Positions 9,769-19,129 are shown, numbered from the stretch's first letter. The stretch is 64,000 nucleotides of DNA from Corallococcus macrosporus (GCF_017302985.1 NZ_JAFIMU010000006.1:124001-188000), one strand, 5' to 3'. Made by a program: numbers and translations. The notes: generated from the letters alone by a model not told the origin.

Positions 9769-10944
9769 ATGAAGCAGACACGCCGATTCGCCGTGGCCCT
9801 GGCAGTGACCACCTTGCTCACGGGAGCGCCCGACGTCCAGGCCCGTGGCACGACGCCTTCCGATGCGGAAGCCGAGGTGACGTTCACCGCCGGCCCCGTC
9901 CGGTGCGGCGACACCCTCACCCAGCACACGCGCCTCACGCGCGACCTGAACTGTCCGGGCTCGGAGCCCTTCGCGCTCCGGCTCGACGGCGAGGGCATCG
10001 TGCTGGACCTCGGCGGTTACACCGTGCGCCGCACCGGCCCGGAGAACGAGGACTCGCAAGGCATCGTGGTCGACAACGCAAAGATGGTGCGCAACGGCAC
10101 GGTGCAGGGGTTCGGCCGGGGCGTCATCACGCCCTGGTTCTCGAACGCGCTGAGCCTGCGGCTGCACGAGCTCGCGCTCCTCGACAACGACATCGCCGTC
10201 TACAGCCAGGCGGATACGAACTTCCTCATCACCCGGTGCCGCCTGAGTGGGAACGGCCGGGGACTGAGCAGCGAGTTCGATGCGTCCACGGGGCTCTTCG
10301 ACGTGAGGTCATCAACCTTCACGCACAACGGGACCGCGATGATCGCGGACTTCCATCACATCGACGTGGTCGACTCCACCTTCACGTCCAATGGGCTGGT
10401 CATCAACTGCTTCGGTGGCTCCGCCCGCATCCGCGGGAGCACGCTCGCGTGGAACGACGCGGTGGGCAGGATGCAGATCGACTTCGGCGGCCCCTACACC
10501 TGCAACGAGATGCGCTTCGAGGACTCGCTCCTGACGGATAACGCCGCGTTCGCGCCCGCCATCCAGCCGGTCTGGGAAACGAACCGGCTCGCGATGGTCA
10601 ACACGCTGGCCACCCGCAATGGCCTCGGGCTCCGCACCGCGGCCCTGACCGTGTACCTGGAGGGCAACACCTTCCATGACAACGCGGCCGGCCTGACGCT
10701 GTCCGACCTGCAGACGTCCTCCCCCGTCCCGCTCACGGGCATCGTCCGCGGCAACCAGTTCCTGAGCAACGACGGGGACGGACTCCGCGTGGAGCCACCT
10801 GGCACTCCCACGCTGATCAACAACGTCGCCCTGGGCAACGCGGGCGTCGGCATCGATGCGCCCACCGCCTTCAACGGCGGCGGGAACGTCGCGCGAGACA
10901 ACGCCGGGGGCGACTGCGTGGGCATCCTCTGCTCCATGTACTGA
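9769..10944 (+). CDS. Secreted right-handed parallel beta-helix protein
   Basis: A 391-residue exported protein. The ATG at 9769 has GGGGGAGG upstream and begins a signal peptide (cleavage near VQA, residue 24). From residue about 60 onward the sequence shows repeated beta-helix rungs with Asn ladders (NAKMVRNGTVQGFGRG, LLDNDIAVYSQADTNFLI, NNVALGNAGVGID). Two Cys pairs may form disulfides. Such folds occur in pectate lyases, polysaccharide epimerases and adhesins, but no lyase active-site signature is obvious. The gene appears monocistronic. Polysaccharide or surface binding is the most likely role; this is inference. Confidence 0.8.
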   Translation: MKQTRRFAVALAVTTLLTGAPDVQARGTTPSDAEAEVTFTAGPVRCGDTLTQHTRLTRDLNCPGSEPFALRLDGEGIVLDLGGYTVRRTGPENEDSQGIVVDNAKMVRNGTVQGFGRGVITPWFSNALSLRLHELALLDNDIAVYSQADTNFLITRCRLSGNGRGLSSEFDASTGLFDVRSSTFTHNGTAMIADFHHIDVVDSTFTSNGLVINCFGGSARIRGSTLAWNDAVGRMQIDFGGPYTCNEMRFEDSLLTDNAAFAPAIQPVWETNRLAMVNTLATRNGLGLRTAALTVYLEGNTFHDNAAGLTLSDLQTSSPVPLTGIVRGNQFLSNDGDGLRVEPPGTPTLINNVALGNAGVGIDAPTAFNGGGNVARDNAGGDCVGILCSMY

Positions 10945-11069
10945 CGTCCCGGCTGCCCTGGCTGGAACAATGCACCTCCAGACACCTGCACGCACCCGGG
11001 TCGCCTTGAGGCGCACCCGGGGCCCTTCACTAGCGTGGCCTCCATCCATTCCACCCTGGAGGTCGCGAC

Positions 11070-11939
11070 ATGGAGACGGAACGCGGAAGGGCCTGGGTCC
11101 CCTGGCTGGTGACGGCGTTGGTGGCGGGGCTCGCGGGACTGGTGCTGTATCTGTCGCATCGCAGCACGACCCGCGCGGACGCGGAAGCCGCCTCCGCGGC
11201 CGCACGCGCGAGCGCGGCGGAAGAGGCGAAGCAGCTGCTCGAGGCGAAGCTCGCCACGCTGGAGGCGGAGCACGCGAAGCTGTCCACGGAGAAGGAACAG
11301 CTCAGTACGGAGAAGGAGCAGCTCAGCCAGACGGTGCAGGAGCAGGAGGCGGAGCTGGCCCGGCTCAAGGCCACCTACGAGGACCTCCAGGACAAGATGA
11401 AGAAGGAGATCGCCGAGGGCGCCATCCGCCTGACGCAGGACGGAGGCCGGCTCCAGGTGGACCTCGTCGACAAGGTCCTCTTCGATTCGGGCGACGCCAG
11501 CATCAGCGCGCGCGGCCAGGAGGTCCTCACCCGGCTGGGCGGCGTGCTGTCCAAGGTGGATGACAAGCTCATCCAGGTGACGGGCCACACCGACGACTCC
11601 CCGCCCACGCAGAAGCTCCAGGCCACCTTCCCCACCAACTGGGAGCTGTCCGTCGCGCGCGCCGTCAACGTGGTGCGCTACCTCCAGGACAAGGGCGGCG
11701 TGCCCGCGAAGCGCATGCTCGCGGCGGGCTACGGCGACACGCGGCCCCTGGCGGCCAATGCGTCTCCGCAGGGACGCGCGCGCAACCGCCGCATCGAGCT
11801 GCTGCTCATCCCGGAGCAGGCCGCCCGCCGGAACCCCGCCATCGCGAAGGCGGCCCCCGCGAAGGCCACGCCCGTGAAGGGGACTCCCGCGAAGGCGGCC
11901 GCCGTGAAGCCCGCCGTCGGGAAGAAGTCCGGCCGGTAG
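11070..11939 (+). CDS. OmpA/MotB-domain envelope protein with coiled coil
   Basis: A 289-residue protein with one N-terminal membrane segment (residues about 8-28) and an Ala/Glu/Lys-rich coiled coil (about 32-125) that includes two tandem STEKEQL units. An OmpA-like peptidoglycan-binding domain follows (about 128-245): LFDSGDASIS, TGHTDDSP, and a C-terminal block ending RARNRRIELLL. A Lys/Ala/Pro-rich tail of repeated AKATPVK-like units closes the protein. The topology, anchor plus helical spacer plus peptidoglycan-binding domain, suggests an inner-membrane-anchored protein linked to the cell wall. The downstream convergent gene starts 10 bases after its stop. Confidence 0.88.
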   Translation: METERGRAWVPWLVTALVAGLAGLVLYLSHRSTTRADAEAASAAARASAAEEAKQLLEAKLATLEAEHAKLSTEKEQLSTEKEQLSQTVQEQEAELARLKATYEDLQDKMKKEIAEGAIRLTQDGGRLQVDLVDKVLFDSGDASISARGQEVLTRLGGVLSKVDDKLIQVTGHTDDSPPTQKLQATFPTNWELSVARAVNVVRYLQDKGGVPAKRMLAAGYGDTRPLAANASPQGRARNRRIELLLIPEQAARRNPAIAKAAPAKATPVKGTPAKAAAVKPAVGKKSGR

Positions 11940-11949
11940 AGCACCCGTC

Positions 11950-12498
11950 CTACCGGGACTCGGAGAGGTGGCGGGATGCGCGCCACGCCTTTCCGTTGAA
12001 CAGGTAGACCCAGGTGGCGTTGCCCTCGCCCCAGTCCACCAGCCCCTGGCGCGCCGTCCTGGGCACGCCCTGGGGCCCCGGCTTGGACCGGATGCCGTAG
12101 AGCTGGAGGCAGCTCACCTCGCGCGGCAGGGCGAGCACCTCCCGCACCTTCCCGTCCTTCGTGAAGAGCACGCGCACCGGCACGGAGCCGTTGCACGAGT
12201 AGCCCTTGCCCGGGAACGCGTAGTCGGGCTGGCCATCCTTGTCGAAGTCTCCCTGGACGCAGGGCCATCCGGCCGTCTTCAGCGCGCCCAGGTCCACGCC
12301 GATCTCCTCCAGCTGCGCCGTCGCCGTGCCCGGCGTCCCCACGCAGAGACAGCGCGTGCTCTTCTCCGCGGAACACGCCGGATCCACGGAGGTGAGCGCC
12401 ACGCGCTCGCTGTCCGGCTTCTCTGGCGGTGAAGCCTCCGCGAGGCCCACGGCCGCCAGCGAGAGAATCCACGGCCACTTCCGACGCATCCGCATCAT
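11950..12498 (-). CDS. Hypothetical exported protein, 182 aa
   Basis: Not a family I recognise. The start at 12498 is chosen because GGGAG precedes it by 7 bases; an upstream in-frame ATG at 12534 has weaker support. The N-terminus (MMRMRRKWPW then a hydrophobic stretch) looks like a signal peptide. The mature region has four or more Cys (ACS, CLC, PCVQ, YSCN, SCLQ). It carries an FG-GAP-like phrase DFDKDGQPDYAFPGKG seen in surface beta-propeller fragments. It ends with a W-V-YLFNGKAW segment. The terminator of the upstream GH16 gene separates it from that gene. Probable secreted protein of unknown role. Confidence 0.7.
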   Translation of the reverse strand: MMRMRRKWPWILSLAAVGLAEASPPEKPDSERVALTSVDPACSAEKSTRCLCVGTPGTATAQLEEIGVDLGALKTAGWPCVQGDFDKDGQPDYAFPGKGYSCNGSVPVRVLFTKDGKVREVLALPREVSCLQLYGIRSKPGPQGVPRTARQGLVDWGEGNATWVYLFNGKAWRASRHLSESR

Positions 12499-12536
12499 TC
12501 GGTCGCTCCCGGTGTCCATCCGCCGGGGCGACATAC

Positions 12537-12575
12537 AAAAAAACAGGCGGTCAGGCGATGAGGGCCTGACCGCCT
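12537..12575 (-). terminator. Rho-independent terminator of the second GH16 gene
   Basis: On the minus strand an 11-bp perfect stem (12575-12565 with 12555-12545, 9-base loop) is followed by a run of seven Ts (12543-12537). It lies 24 bases after the stop of the GH16 gene that ends at 12599. This is the clearest intrinsic terminator in the window. Confidence 0.9.
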
Positions 12576-12598
12576 CGCTTCACGTCGGCGGTGTCCCG

Positions 12599-14170
12599 CT
12601 ACCGGAACTGCCAGGCGCGCACGTAGTTGACCTCGAACGCGTTGCCCTCACCGGTCGGGGTCGAGCTGTCCGGGCTGCCGCTCGCGCTGCCGAACCACAG
12701 GTCCAGCAGGATGTACATCGGGTCCGCCATGGTGATGTCGAGGGTGTAGAACGGCTGCCCGTCGAAGTAGAACGTCTGCCGGTTCGGCTCCCACTTCACG
12801 GCGTACGTGTGGAAGGCCGCCGACAGGTCGGGCGTCTGCAACGTGCGGGAGCCGGCGGGCGCGTTGCTGGAGCCGTTGGGCCACACGGTGGCGGCGAAGG
12901 CGACCGGGTGCAGGTTGGAGTCGCCCCAGCCGCTGTTGGGGCCACCGCCCGGGTACGCCTCCATGATGTCGATTTCAGGGCGGCGGTCCCCCGGGTGCGC
13001 GAGGAGCCAGAACGCGGGCCACACGCCCCTGCCGATGGGCAGCTTCGCCTGCATCTCGAAGTAGCCGTAGCGCTGCTGGTACTTCCCGTCCGTGTCGAGG
13101 GTCCGGTTGAAGAAGCTGCCGCTGGCGTCGCGCTGCGGCCAGATCTTCAGGACGCCATTGCGGACCGCGTAGTTGAGGGTCGGGTTGGAGGACTCGTACC
13201 AGATGTGATCGTTCCACACGCTGGTGTTGAAGCCGTTGTTGAACTCCTCCTGGAAGGTCAGCACGTAGGCGCTCGCGTCCTGCCCCACGGGACCGTTGCC
13301 GGAGGGCTGCCCGCCGCCGACGGTGAGCGTGCCGACGATGTAGCGAAGCTCGCCGTCCGCCGTGACGCCGCTGCCCGCGGACAGCGCGACGCGCGGATAG
13401 GAGGGAGCGGTCATGCTGTAGAGCCCCACGCGAACCGTGTACGTGCCCGACGCCAGGTTGGTGGGGAGCGCCACGACGCGGTTGTAGGACACGGCGCCAC
13501 TCCAGGAGGTCGTGCTGACGGGCGGCAGGTGATCCGCGCCCAGGTTGGGGTACTGCACGCCGTTGGCATCCACCAGGTGGACGAAGACGTAATAGCTCTG
13601 GCTCATCGGCACGGCGTTGAACCGCATCCCCAGCGTCACGTTCTGCCCGGCCTGACCGGACAGGTTCGGGGTGGAGAGCTGGAGGACCTGGGTGGTGGCG
13701 GGCTGCTGCGCGCCCACGGTGAGCGTGCCGACGGTGTAGCGGAGCTGGTCGTCGACGGTGACGCCGCTGCCCATGGCCAGCGGGACGCGAGCCCACGGCG
13801 AGTGGGTCTGCGAGAGGCCCACGCGGATGGCGTAGGTGCCCAGCGGCATCGACGTGGGCAGCGTCACGGTGCGGTTGTAGGCAATGGCCCCGCTCCACTG
13901 CGACGTTCCCACTGGCGGAAGGTGGTCCGCGCCAGCGGGCGCGTGGTTCACGCCGTTCTGGTCGATGAAGTGGATGAAGACGTTGTAGTTCTCAGCCATG
14001 GGCACGGCGTTGAACCGCATCGCCAGCGTCACGGCCTGGCCCGGCTGCGCCGACAGGCTGGGGGTGCCAAGGCGCTGCACGGTGCTCGTCTGGGCGGCGC
14101 TGACCGCCGGGATCAGCGCCAGCAACAGGGCGGCGAACAGCGGGGCTGGACCTCGTCTGGATGACTGCAT
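12599..14170 (-). CDS. Secreted GH16 glycoside hydrolase with two tandem beta-sandwich repeats
   Basis: A 523-residue exported enzyme. The start at 14170 follows GGGAG and opens a signal peptide (cleavage near VSAAQ). Two similar modules of about 115 residues follow. Each begins LGTPSLSAQPGQAVTL- or LSTPNLSGQAGQNVTL-like, contains a DHLPPV turn, and ends LRYTVGTLTVG or LRYIVGTLTVG. They are probably Ig-like or carbohydrate-binding. The C-terminal GH16 domain (about 290-523) has the catalytic motif EIDIME (Glu399, Asp401, Glu404) and WPAFWLL, as in laminarinase-like enzymes. Likely activity: hydrolysis of beta-1,3- or mixed-linkage glucan, for nutrition or predation. A strong terminator follows. 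Confidence 0.9.
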   Translation of the reverse strand: MQSSRRGPAPLFAALLLALIPAVSAAQTSTVQRLGTPSLSAQPGQAVTLAMRFNAVPMAENYNVFIHFIDQNGVNHAPAGADHLPPVGTSQWSGAIAYNRTVTLPTSMPLGTYAIRVGLSQTHSPWARVPLAMGSGVTVDDQLRYTVGTLTVGAQQPATTQVLQLSTPNLSGQAGQNVTLGMRFNAVPMSQSYYVFVHLVDANGVQYPNLGADHLPPVSTTSWSGAVSYNRVVALPTNLASGTYTVRVGLYSMTAPSYPRVALSAGSGVTADGELRYIVGTLTVGGGQPSGNGPVGQDASAYVLTFQEEFNNGFNTSVWNDHIWYESSNPTLNYAVRNGVLKIWPQRDASGSFFNRTLDTDGKYQQRYGYFEMQAKLPIGRGVWPAFWLLAHPGDRRPEIDIMEAYPGGGPNSGWGDSNLHPVAFAATVWPNGSSNAPAGSRTLQTPDLSAAFHTYAVKWEPNRQTFYFDGQPFYTLDITMADPMYILLDLWFGSASGSPDSSTPTGEGNAFEVNYVRAWQFR

Positions 14171-14325
14171 GCGAATCTCCCGGGAGTGGACGTAGGCACT
14201 GCACGCCCAGGAAAACCGCACTTCGTGATTAGACGTGGAAATCCGGTTGGACAGCTCTTGCGGCTGTGCCGTTTCGAACATTCGAGACGTCGCTGTTTCA
14301 CTCCCGGTCGGGCATCATCCCCCGC

Positions 14326-15108
14326 ATGGTCCATCTGGAACGGATCCGCGGTGTGCAGTGGAAGGACTTGAGGACCCTGTCGACCCGGGAGCTCCTCATC
14401 GAGAACAACCTGACCCTTCCCTGGTTCCTGTGCTCGATGCTGCTCGCGTACTTCGAGCACTACGCCCTGGCCCTGCCCTTCTCCGCCTTCTTCTTCCTCA
14501 CGGCCTTGAGACAGGTCCACAACGGCTTCCACCACGCGCTGGGCACGAACCGGTTCCTGACCTGGCTCACGCTGTATCTCAACAGCGTGTTGATGGTGGT
14601 CTCACTCCACGCGGTGAAGTTCAACCACCTGAGACATCACCGGTACACCCTGGCGGAGGGTGACTACGAGGGGAAGTCCGCGCGCATGTCCTGGTACGGC
14701 GCCATCCTGTACGGCCCCGTCCACATGTTCCTGATCCACAAGGTGACGCTCCAGCAGGGAGACAGGAAGTACCGCTGGAACGTCCTGTTCGAGCTGGCCT
14801 CCGTCGCGGTCTTCGTCGCGGGGGTCTTCCACCTGCGGCTTCACTTCCTCGTCTACCACGTCGCGGCGATGGCCCTGGGCGAGTGCCTGACGGCCTTCTT
14901 CGCCGTGTGGACCGTGCATCACGACACGCAGGACGCCCCGGCGCTCGCGCGGACCCAGCGCACCGGGTGGAAGAACCTGATCACCTTCAGCATGTTCTAC
15001 CATCTGGAGCACCACCTCTTCCCGGCGGTGCCCACCATCAAGCTGCCGGAGCTGGCGAAGCGCCTGGACGCGGCGCTTCCCACCCTGGAGAAGCGCGCGA
15101 CGTTCTGA
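14326..15108 (+). CDS. Membrane fatty acid desaturase
   Basis: A 260-residue integral membrane di-iron enzyme. The histidine boxes are visible: HNGFHH, HLRHH, HHDTQ and HLEHH, spaced between hydrophobic segments as in acyl-lipid desaturases/hydroxylases. The start at 14326 (ATGGTCCATCTG) is uncertain because no good Shine-Dalgarno is seen; an in-frame start at 14266 would add 20 residues. It is divergent from the GH16 gene (155-bp gap) and ends 12 bases before the convergent dehydrogenase gene. A second desaturase-like gene is at 62566. Substrate and regiospecificity cannot be read from sequence. Confidence 0.87.
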   Translation: MVHLERIRGVQWKDLRTLSTRELLIENNLTLPWFLCSMLLAYFEHYALALPFSAFFFLTALRQVHNGFHHALGTNRFLTWLTLYLNSVLMVVSLHAVKFNHLRHHRYTLAEGDYEGKSARMSWYGAILYGPVHMFLIHKVTLQQGDRKYRWNVLFELASVAVFVAGVFHLRLHFLVYHVAAMALGECLTAFFAVWTVHHDTQDAPALARTQRTGWKNLITFSMFYHLEHHLFPAVPTIKLPELAKRLDAALPTLEKRATF

Positions 15109-15120
15109 AGGGACGGCGGC

Positions 15121-16002
15121 TCAGTCCTGCTTCAGGGTGCGGAACACGGCGGGCAATTCCTGCTCACCCAGGCCCGCGCCCAGCGCCCGCCGGTAGTTCT
15201 CCAGCAGCTCCCTGGGGAAGCGGGAGCTGATGCGGGCGTCGGTGCTCAGCCGGACGATGTGCTCGATGGCCGCGACGTGGGTGTTGAGGCTGCACTGCTG
15301 GCCGGTGAAGTCGTTGTTCTCGATCATCCCCTGCGCGGCGTCGGCGGTGACGGAGATCAACCCCAGGAAGGAGTTCTTCTGGGCGAAGAAGGCCTTGGGG
15401 TCCAGCCCCTCCGCCTGGCACATCGCCGCGGCGTGGAGGACCGCCAGGGAGCCTCCGTAGAAGGCCTCCAGGATCGCGCAGTCGAGCGTCGCGGCGGAGC
15501 CGATCTTCTCGTCGACGTAGACGCAGTTCTTCGCGATGGCCTGGAGGGTCTCCAGGTGCCGGTCGAAGACGGCGCGCGCGCCCGCGTAGAAGACCGTCGC
15601 GTAGTCGGTGGCCACGAACGCGGGAAAGGTGAGGATCGCGGCGTCCAGGTAGTCCACGCCATGCGCCCTCGCCCACTCCAGCCCGCTCCGGGCGTCCGCC
15701 GGTGAGCCACTGGTGAGCTGGACGAGCGTCTTTCCGGCCATGGCCGACGCGACGGCCTGCGAGGAGAACAGCTCCGCGCTGGCGGCGTAGGTGGACACCG
15801 AGACGACCACGAGTTCCCGTCCGGAGACGGCGTCCACCAGGCTCTCGAACGCGGTGGTGCCACCGCCCACGGCCTTCGCCTTGCTCGGGGTCCGGTTCCA
15901 CACCGCGACGTCATGCCCCGCTGCGGCGAACGCCCGCGCCAGCGCGCTTCCCATGAGCCCACTGCCAATCACCGCAAGCTTCGTCCGACGGCTGGAAGTC
16001 AT
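15121..16002 (-). CDS. NAD(P)-binding 6PGDH-like dehydrogenase (imine-reductase/hydroxyisobutyrate-dehydrogenase type)
   Basis: A 293-residue oxidoreductase. Residues about 8-160 form a Rossmann fold beginning IGSGLMGSALARAFAAAGH with VWNRTPSKA after it; the NRTP/Arg pattern favours NADPH. The C-terminal half is the all-helical 6-phosphogluconate-dehydrogenase-like domain. The usual catalytic Lys of beta-hydroxyacid dehydrogenases is not obvious (the helix reads GSAATLDCAILEAFYGGS), which fits imine-reductase-like members better. The ATG at 16002 is preferred over the TTG at 16008, since GAGGGG is spaced 7 bases from it. It stands alone, convergent with the desaturase gene. Substrate unknown. 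Confidence 0.85.
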   Translation of the reverse strand: MTSSRRTKLAVIGSGLMGSALARAFAAAGHDVAVWNRTPSKAKAVGGGTTAFESLVDAVSGRELVVVSVSTYAASAELFSSQAVASAMAGKTLVQLTSGSPADARSGLEWARAHGVDYLDAAILTFPAFVATDYATVFYAGARAVFDRHLETLQAIAKNCVYVDEKIGSAATLDCAILEAFYGGSLAVLHAAAMCQAEGLDPKAFFAQKNSFLGLISVTADAAQGMIENNDFTGQQCSLNTHVAAIEHIVRLSTDARISSRFPRELLENYRRALGAGLGEQELPAVFRTLKQD

Positions 16003-16177
16003 CTTCAATCCCCTCTTGTCTCAAGCAAGCACGGTCCCGTGACCGGCGCCGGGGATGAGAGCACACGCGGGATGGCGCCCGCACGACCTGACGCGTCCCG
16101 GAGCCGGAGAGTCGCGCTTGCCGGGGGAAGGCTGGGGGGAAATGCTTGCGCCGTCCTCTTCCCCGGGTGCCCTCCGC

Positions 16178-17707
16178 ATGTCCTCGTCCCGCCTGCTGCC
16201 GCGCCTCGCGGCGCTGTCCCTCGCCCTGGCCTTCCCGGCACCCTCCAGGGCCGACGCGCCCCTCCCGTCCGCGCGTGAGCGTGAAGCCGCGCTGCTCGTG
16301 GGCAGCGTGCTGGGTGGAACGCCCATGCTCGAGGACCTGCGCTCGCTGGTGGACGAGGTGGGCGGCCGGGCCACGGGCTCCGAGGCCAACAACCGCTCCG
16401 TGGAATGGGCCCTGGAGCGCTTCCGCGCCGCGGGCGTGACGGCGCGCGCGGAGGCCTTCCCCATGCCCGCGCTGTGGCTGGAGCGCGGCGCCAGCGCCTC
16501 CGTGCAGGGTCCGGGCGTGCGCTTCGCCCCGCGCGTGGCCGCGATGCCCTTCTCCACCGCCACGCCCAAGGGCGGCCTCACCGCGCCGCTGCTGGAGGCG
16601 GGCCGCGGCACCGAGGCGGACTTCCAGCGCCTGGGCGCGAAGGCGCGCGGTGCCTTCCTCCTGGTGGAGACGGACGAGCTCAAGGACGTCGACGGCCTGT
16701 TCCGCGAGTACGACGAGGCGGCGCTCATCGAGACCCGCGCGTTCGCCGCGGGCGTGGCCGGCGTCGTCTACATGGGCAGCCGGCCCGGCAACCAGCTCTA
16801 CCGGCACAGCGTCTCCACGGGTCCCCGGAACACCCGCCCCATGATGGTGATGGAGCGCGACGGCGCGAAGCGCGCCCTGCGGCTCCTGCGCGCGGGCAAG
16901 GCCCTGAGCCTCACCGCCGCGCTGGACCTGCGCACCGGCGGCCCCTACGAGGCACGCAACGTCATCGGTGAGATTCGCGGCACCACCCGCCCGGACGAGG
17001 TCATCGTGCTGGGCGCGCACCTGGACAGCTGGGACCTGGGCGGCGGCGCGCTCGACAACGGCGCCAACGTCGCGATGCTCCTCGACCTCGCGCGGCAGAT
17101 GCAGCGCCTGGGCCTGAAGCCCGCGCGCACCGTGCGCTTCGCGCTCTGGAACGGCGAGGAACAGGGCATGTACGGCTCGGCCGGCTATACGCGCACGCAC
17201 GCGGCGGAGCTGGACCGCCACACGCTGGCGCTGTCGGTGGACATCGGCTGCGGACGCATCACCGGCTTCTACACGAACGGCCGGTCCGCGCTGGTGCCGC
17301 TGGTGGACCGGGCGCTGAAGCCGGTGGAGGGCCTGGGGCCCTTCACACAGGTCGACGTGCCGGTGGTGGGCACCGACAACTTCGACTTCATGATGCACGG
17401 CGTGGCCAACCTCATCGCCAACCAGGAGCCCGCCACGTACGGGCCCAACTACCACGCGCGCTCGGACGAGTTCGAACAGTGCGACGCCCGCACGCTGCGC
17501 ACCAACGCGGCCGTGGTGGGCGCGCTCGCGTGGGGCTTCGCCACCATGGACGAAAAGCTGCCCCGGCAGAGCCGCGCGGAGGTGGAGGCGCTCATCCGCG
17601 ACACCGACCTGGGCCCGCAGATGAAGTCCTTCAACGTCTGGGAGGAGTGGGCCGCCGGCACCCGGGGACATCCCCTGGAGGGCAAGCCCACCCCTGCCCC
17701 GCGCTGA
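16178..17707 (+). CDS. Secreted M28-family metallopeptidase (carboxypeptidase Q-like)
   Basis: A 509-residue exported di-zinc peptidase. The start at 16178 opens a signal peptide (residues 1-24, cleavage near SRA-DAP). An in-frame ATG at 16142 with a G-rich leader is an alternative. A protease-associated-type insert precedes the peptidase core. Zinc and catalytic residues are His281 (GAHLDSWD), Asp293 (ALDNGAN), Glu327/Glu328 (NGEEQG) and His426 (NYHARSDEF); GTDNFDF probably supplies the remaining Asp. The overall order matches plasma glutamate carboxypeptidase/CPQ-like M28 enzymes, which release amino acids from small peptides. It ends 2 bases before the convergent malectin-like gene. Confidence 0.9.
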   Translation: MSSSRLLPRLAALSLALAFPAPSRADAPLPSAREREAALLVGSVLGGTPMLEDLRSLVDEVGGRATGSEANNRSVEWALERFRAAGVTARAEAFPMPALWLERGASASVQGPGVRFAPRVAAMPFSTATPKGGLTAPLLEAGRGTEADFQRLGAKARGAFLLVETDELKDVDGLFREYDEAALIETRAFAAGVAGVVYMGSRPGNQLYRHSVSTGPRNTRPMMVMERDGAKRALRLLRAGKALSLTAALDLRTGGPYEARNVIGEIRGTTRPDEVIVLGAHLDSWDLGGGALDNGANVAMLLDLARQMQRLGLKPARTVRFALWNGEEQGMYGSAGYTRTHAAELDRHTLALSVDIGCGRITGFYTNGRSALVPLVDRALKPVEGLGPFTQVDVPVVGTDNFDFMMHGVANLIANQEPATYGPNYHARSDEFEQCDARTLRTNAAVVGALAWGFATMDEKLPRQSRAEVEALIRDTDLGPQMKSFNVWEEWAAGTRGHPLEGKPTPAPR

Positions 17708-17709
17708 CG

Positions 17710-18726
17710 CTACTGCTGGCGGATGTAGACCGCGTTGATGCGGTTGTTCCCCGCGCCCGGAGCGCTCTTCACCGTGAGGCGGCCGTCGTGCACCGCGACG
17801 TTCGCCATGCCCGTGGTGAAGCCGTAGCCCGTGGGCATGCCGCTGAGCACCACCGTGTCCTCCGCCTGGATGCGGTAGGCGCCCACGTAGTTGAACGGCT
17901 CGCCGGCCAGCATGCTCACCTGGTAGACGCCGTTGGGCACGGCGATCTCCCAGACGCGCTCACCGCCCTGCTGCATGCGCGCGTGGCGCTGCGCGACGAT
18001 GTCCACGTCATGGCCCGCGTCCACCATGTTGGCCGTGTTGTCCACGTTCCACCCGTAGGTGAAGCCGAACTGCCGCGCGCCATACACGAGCCCGTTGTCC
18101 GGCAGGTAGCCGAAGTTCTCCAGCGGCGGGTTGGACGCGGGCTGGAAGTTGATGTCGATGCCGAACTTCCGCTTCACCTCCAGGAACGCGAGCTTGTTGT
18201 TCACGGCCGGGCTGCTGCTGCGCACCGTCAGCCTGCCGTCGCTCACGTCCACCAGCTTCACCGCCTCGAAGAAGTGCTGATCCGCCGTCGGCGTGCCGCG
18301 CAGCATGTCGCCGTAGTACTCGACGCTGAAGGCGTACTCGCTGTCGATGAAGTCCGAGTCCCCCGCCACCAGCCGCACCTCGTAGTAGCCGTTGGGCACG
18401 GCCAGCTCCCAGGTGTAGTTCGCGCCGTTCTGCGTGCGGATGATCGTGTCGTACGCCTGCGACGGCGTGCTGGGGTTGTTGCGGTCGCGCGTGTTGGCCG
18501 TGTTGTCCTGGTTCCACCCGTAGGTGAAGCCGTTGCCCCGGTTGCCGTACACCTGGCCGGAGTCCGCCACGAAGCCCGCCGGCACCGGCGCGCTCGCGGG
18601 CTGGAAGTTCACCCGCAGCTCGAACGGCGCGAACGGTGAGAAGGGACCGGGGGACTGGGCCTGCGCCGGTGCGGACGCCAGCGTCAGGCCCAGCGCCGTG
18701 GCGGCGGACAGCAGGAAACGCTTCAT
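17710..18726 (-). CDS. Secreted protein with two malectin-like repeats
   Basis: A 338-residue protein with a signal peptide (cleavage near AQA, residue 24) and two homologous domains of roughly 150 residues. Each contains an N-F-QPAS start, a Y-G--GFTYGWN--NTAN motif, a W-E-AVPNG-Y-V turn and a DGRLTV-S strand ending. This is the pattern of malectin/CBM57-like carbohydrate-binding domains found in bacterial surface proteins. No catalytic domain is attached. The start at 18726 is close to CCGAGG. It is likely a periplasmic or surface glycan-binding protein. It is isolated; the convergent M28 peptidase gene ends 2 bases away. Confidence 0.83.
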   Translation of the reverse strand: MKRFLLSAATALGLTLASAPAQAQSPGPFSPFAPFELRVNFQPASAPVPAGFVADSGQVYGNRGNGFTYGWNQDNTANTRDRNNPSTPSQAYDTIIRTQNGANYTWELAVPNGYYEVRLVAGDSDFIDSEYAFSVEYYGDMLRGTPTADQHFFEAVKLVDVSDGRLTVRSSSPAVNNKLAFLEVKRKFGIDINFQPASNPPLENFGYLPDNGLVYGARQFGFTYGWNVDNTANMVDAGHDVDIVAQRHARMQQGGERVWEIAVPNGVYQVSMLAGEPFNYVGAYRIQAEDTVVLSGMPTGYGFTTGMANVAVHDGRLTVKSAPGAGNNRINAVYIRQQ

Positions 18727-18852
18727 CGGAAGACCTCGGGGGCAAGGAAGTGGAAATCACGGCTTACCGCGATTTCCCTCAAGCCTCCGCAAGGTTTCGC
18801 GGGGGACGTCCGCCCCTCCGCACGGCCTACCCGGTGGCCGGTCCAGCGTCCG

Positions 18853-19050
18853 TCAGAGCGCTGCCTGCTCCTGGGGCAGCCGGGCTTCCACCTGGCGCTG
18901 GAGGGCCTGCAGTTGCTCCAGCCGGTCCCTCAGCTCACCGCGCAGGTCGTGCTCGTCGGTGCGCAGGACCTCGTCATGCAGCCCGTCGATGCTTTCGGCC
19001 AGACAGGCATGGAGGAGGTGGAATTGCTGTGGAGAGAGCTCCAGGACCAT
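18853..19050 (-). CDS. Small helical hypothetical protein, 65 aa
   Basis: A 65-residue protein starting at ATG 19050 with GTGAGG upstream. It is Leu/Gln/Glu-rich (EQLQALQRQVEARL) and predicted by eye to be mostly helical, possibly a coiled-coil dimer. No signal peptide, membrane segment or known motif. Third codon positions are strongly G/C-biased, supporting coding. It lies between the pyrophosphatase terminator and the malectin-like gene. Unknown function. Confidence 0.55.
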   Translation of the reverse strand: MVLELSPQQFHLLHACLAESIDGLHDEVLRTDEHDLRGELRDRLEQLQALQRQVEARLPQEQAAL

Positions 19051-19129
19051 GGGACACCTCACTGTCAGAGCGATCGCGGAACACTTGAAAGTGTATGCAT
19101 CGTCTGGCCGGGTGCCGGCTCTTCCACAC

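Noticed and set aside
12239-14164. Plus-strand frame of 641 codons opposite the GH16 gene
   Set aside because: Val/Arg/Gly/His-rich shadow of a real minus-strand gene with signal peptide, active site and terminator.
15911-17671. Minus-strand frame of 586 codons opposite the M28 peptidase gene
   Set aside because: Shadow frame rich in Arg/Ala/Gly/His; the plus-strand peptidase has full metal-site motifs.
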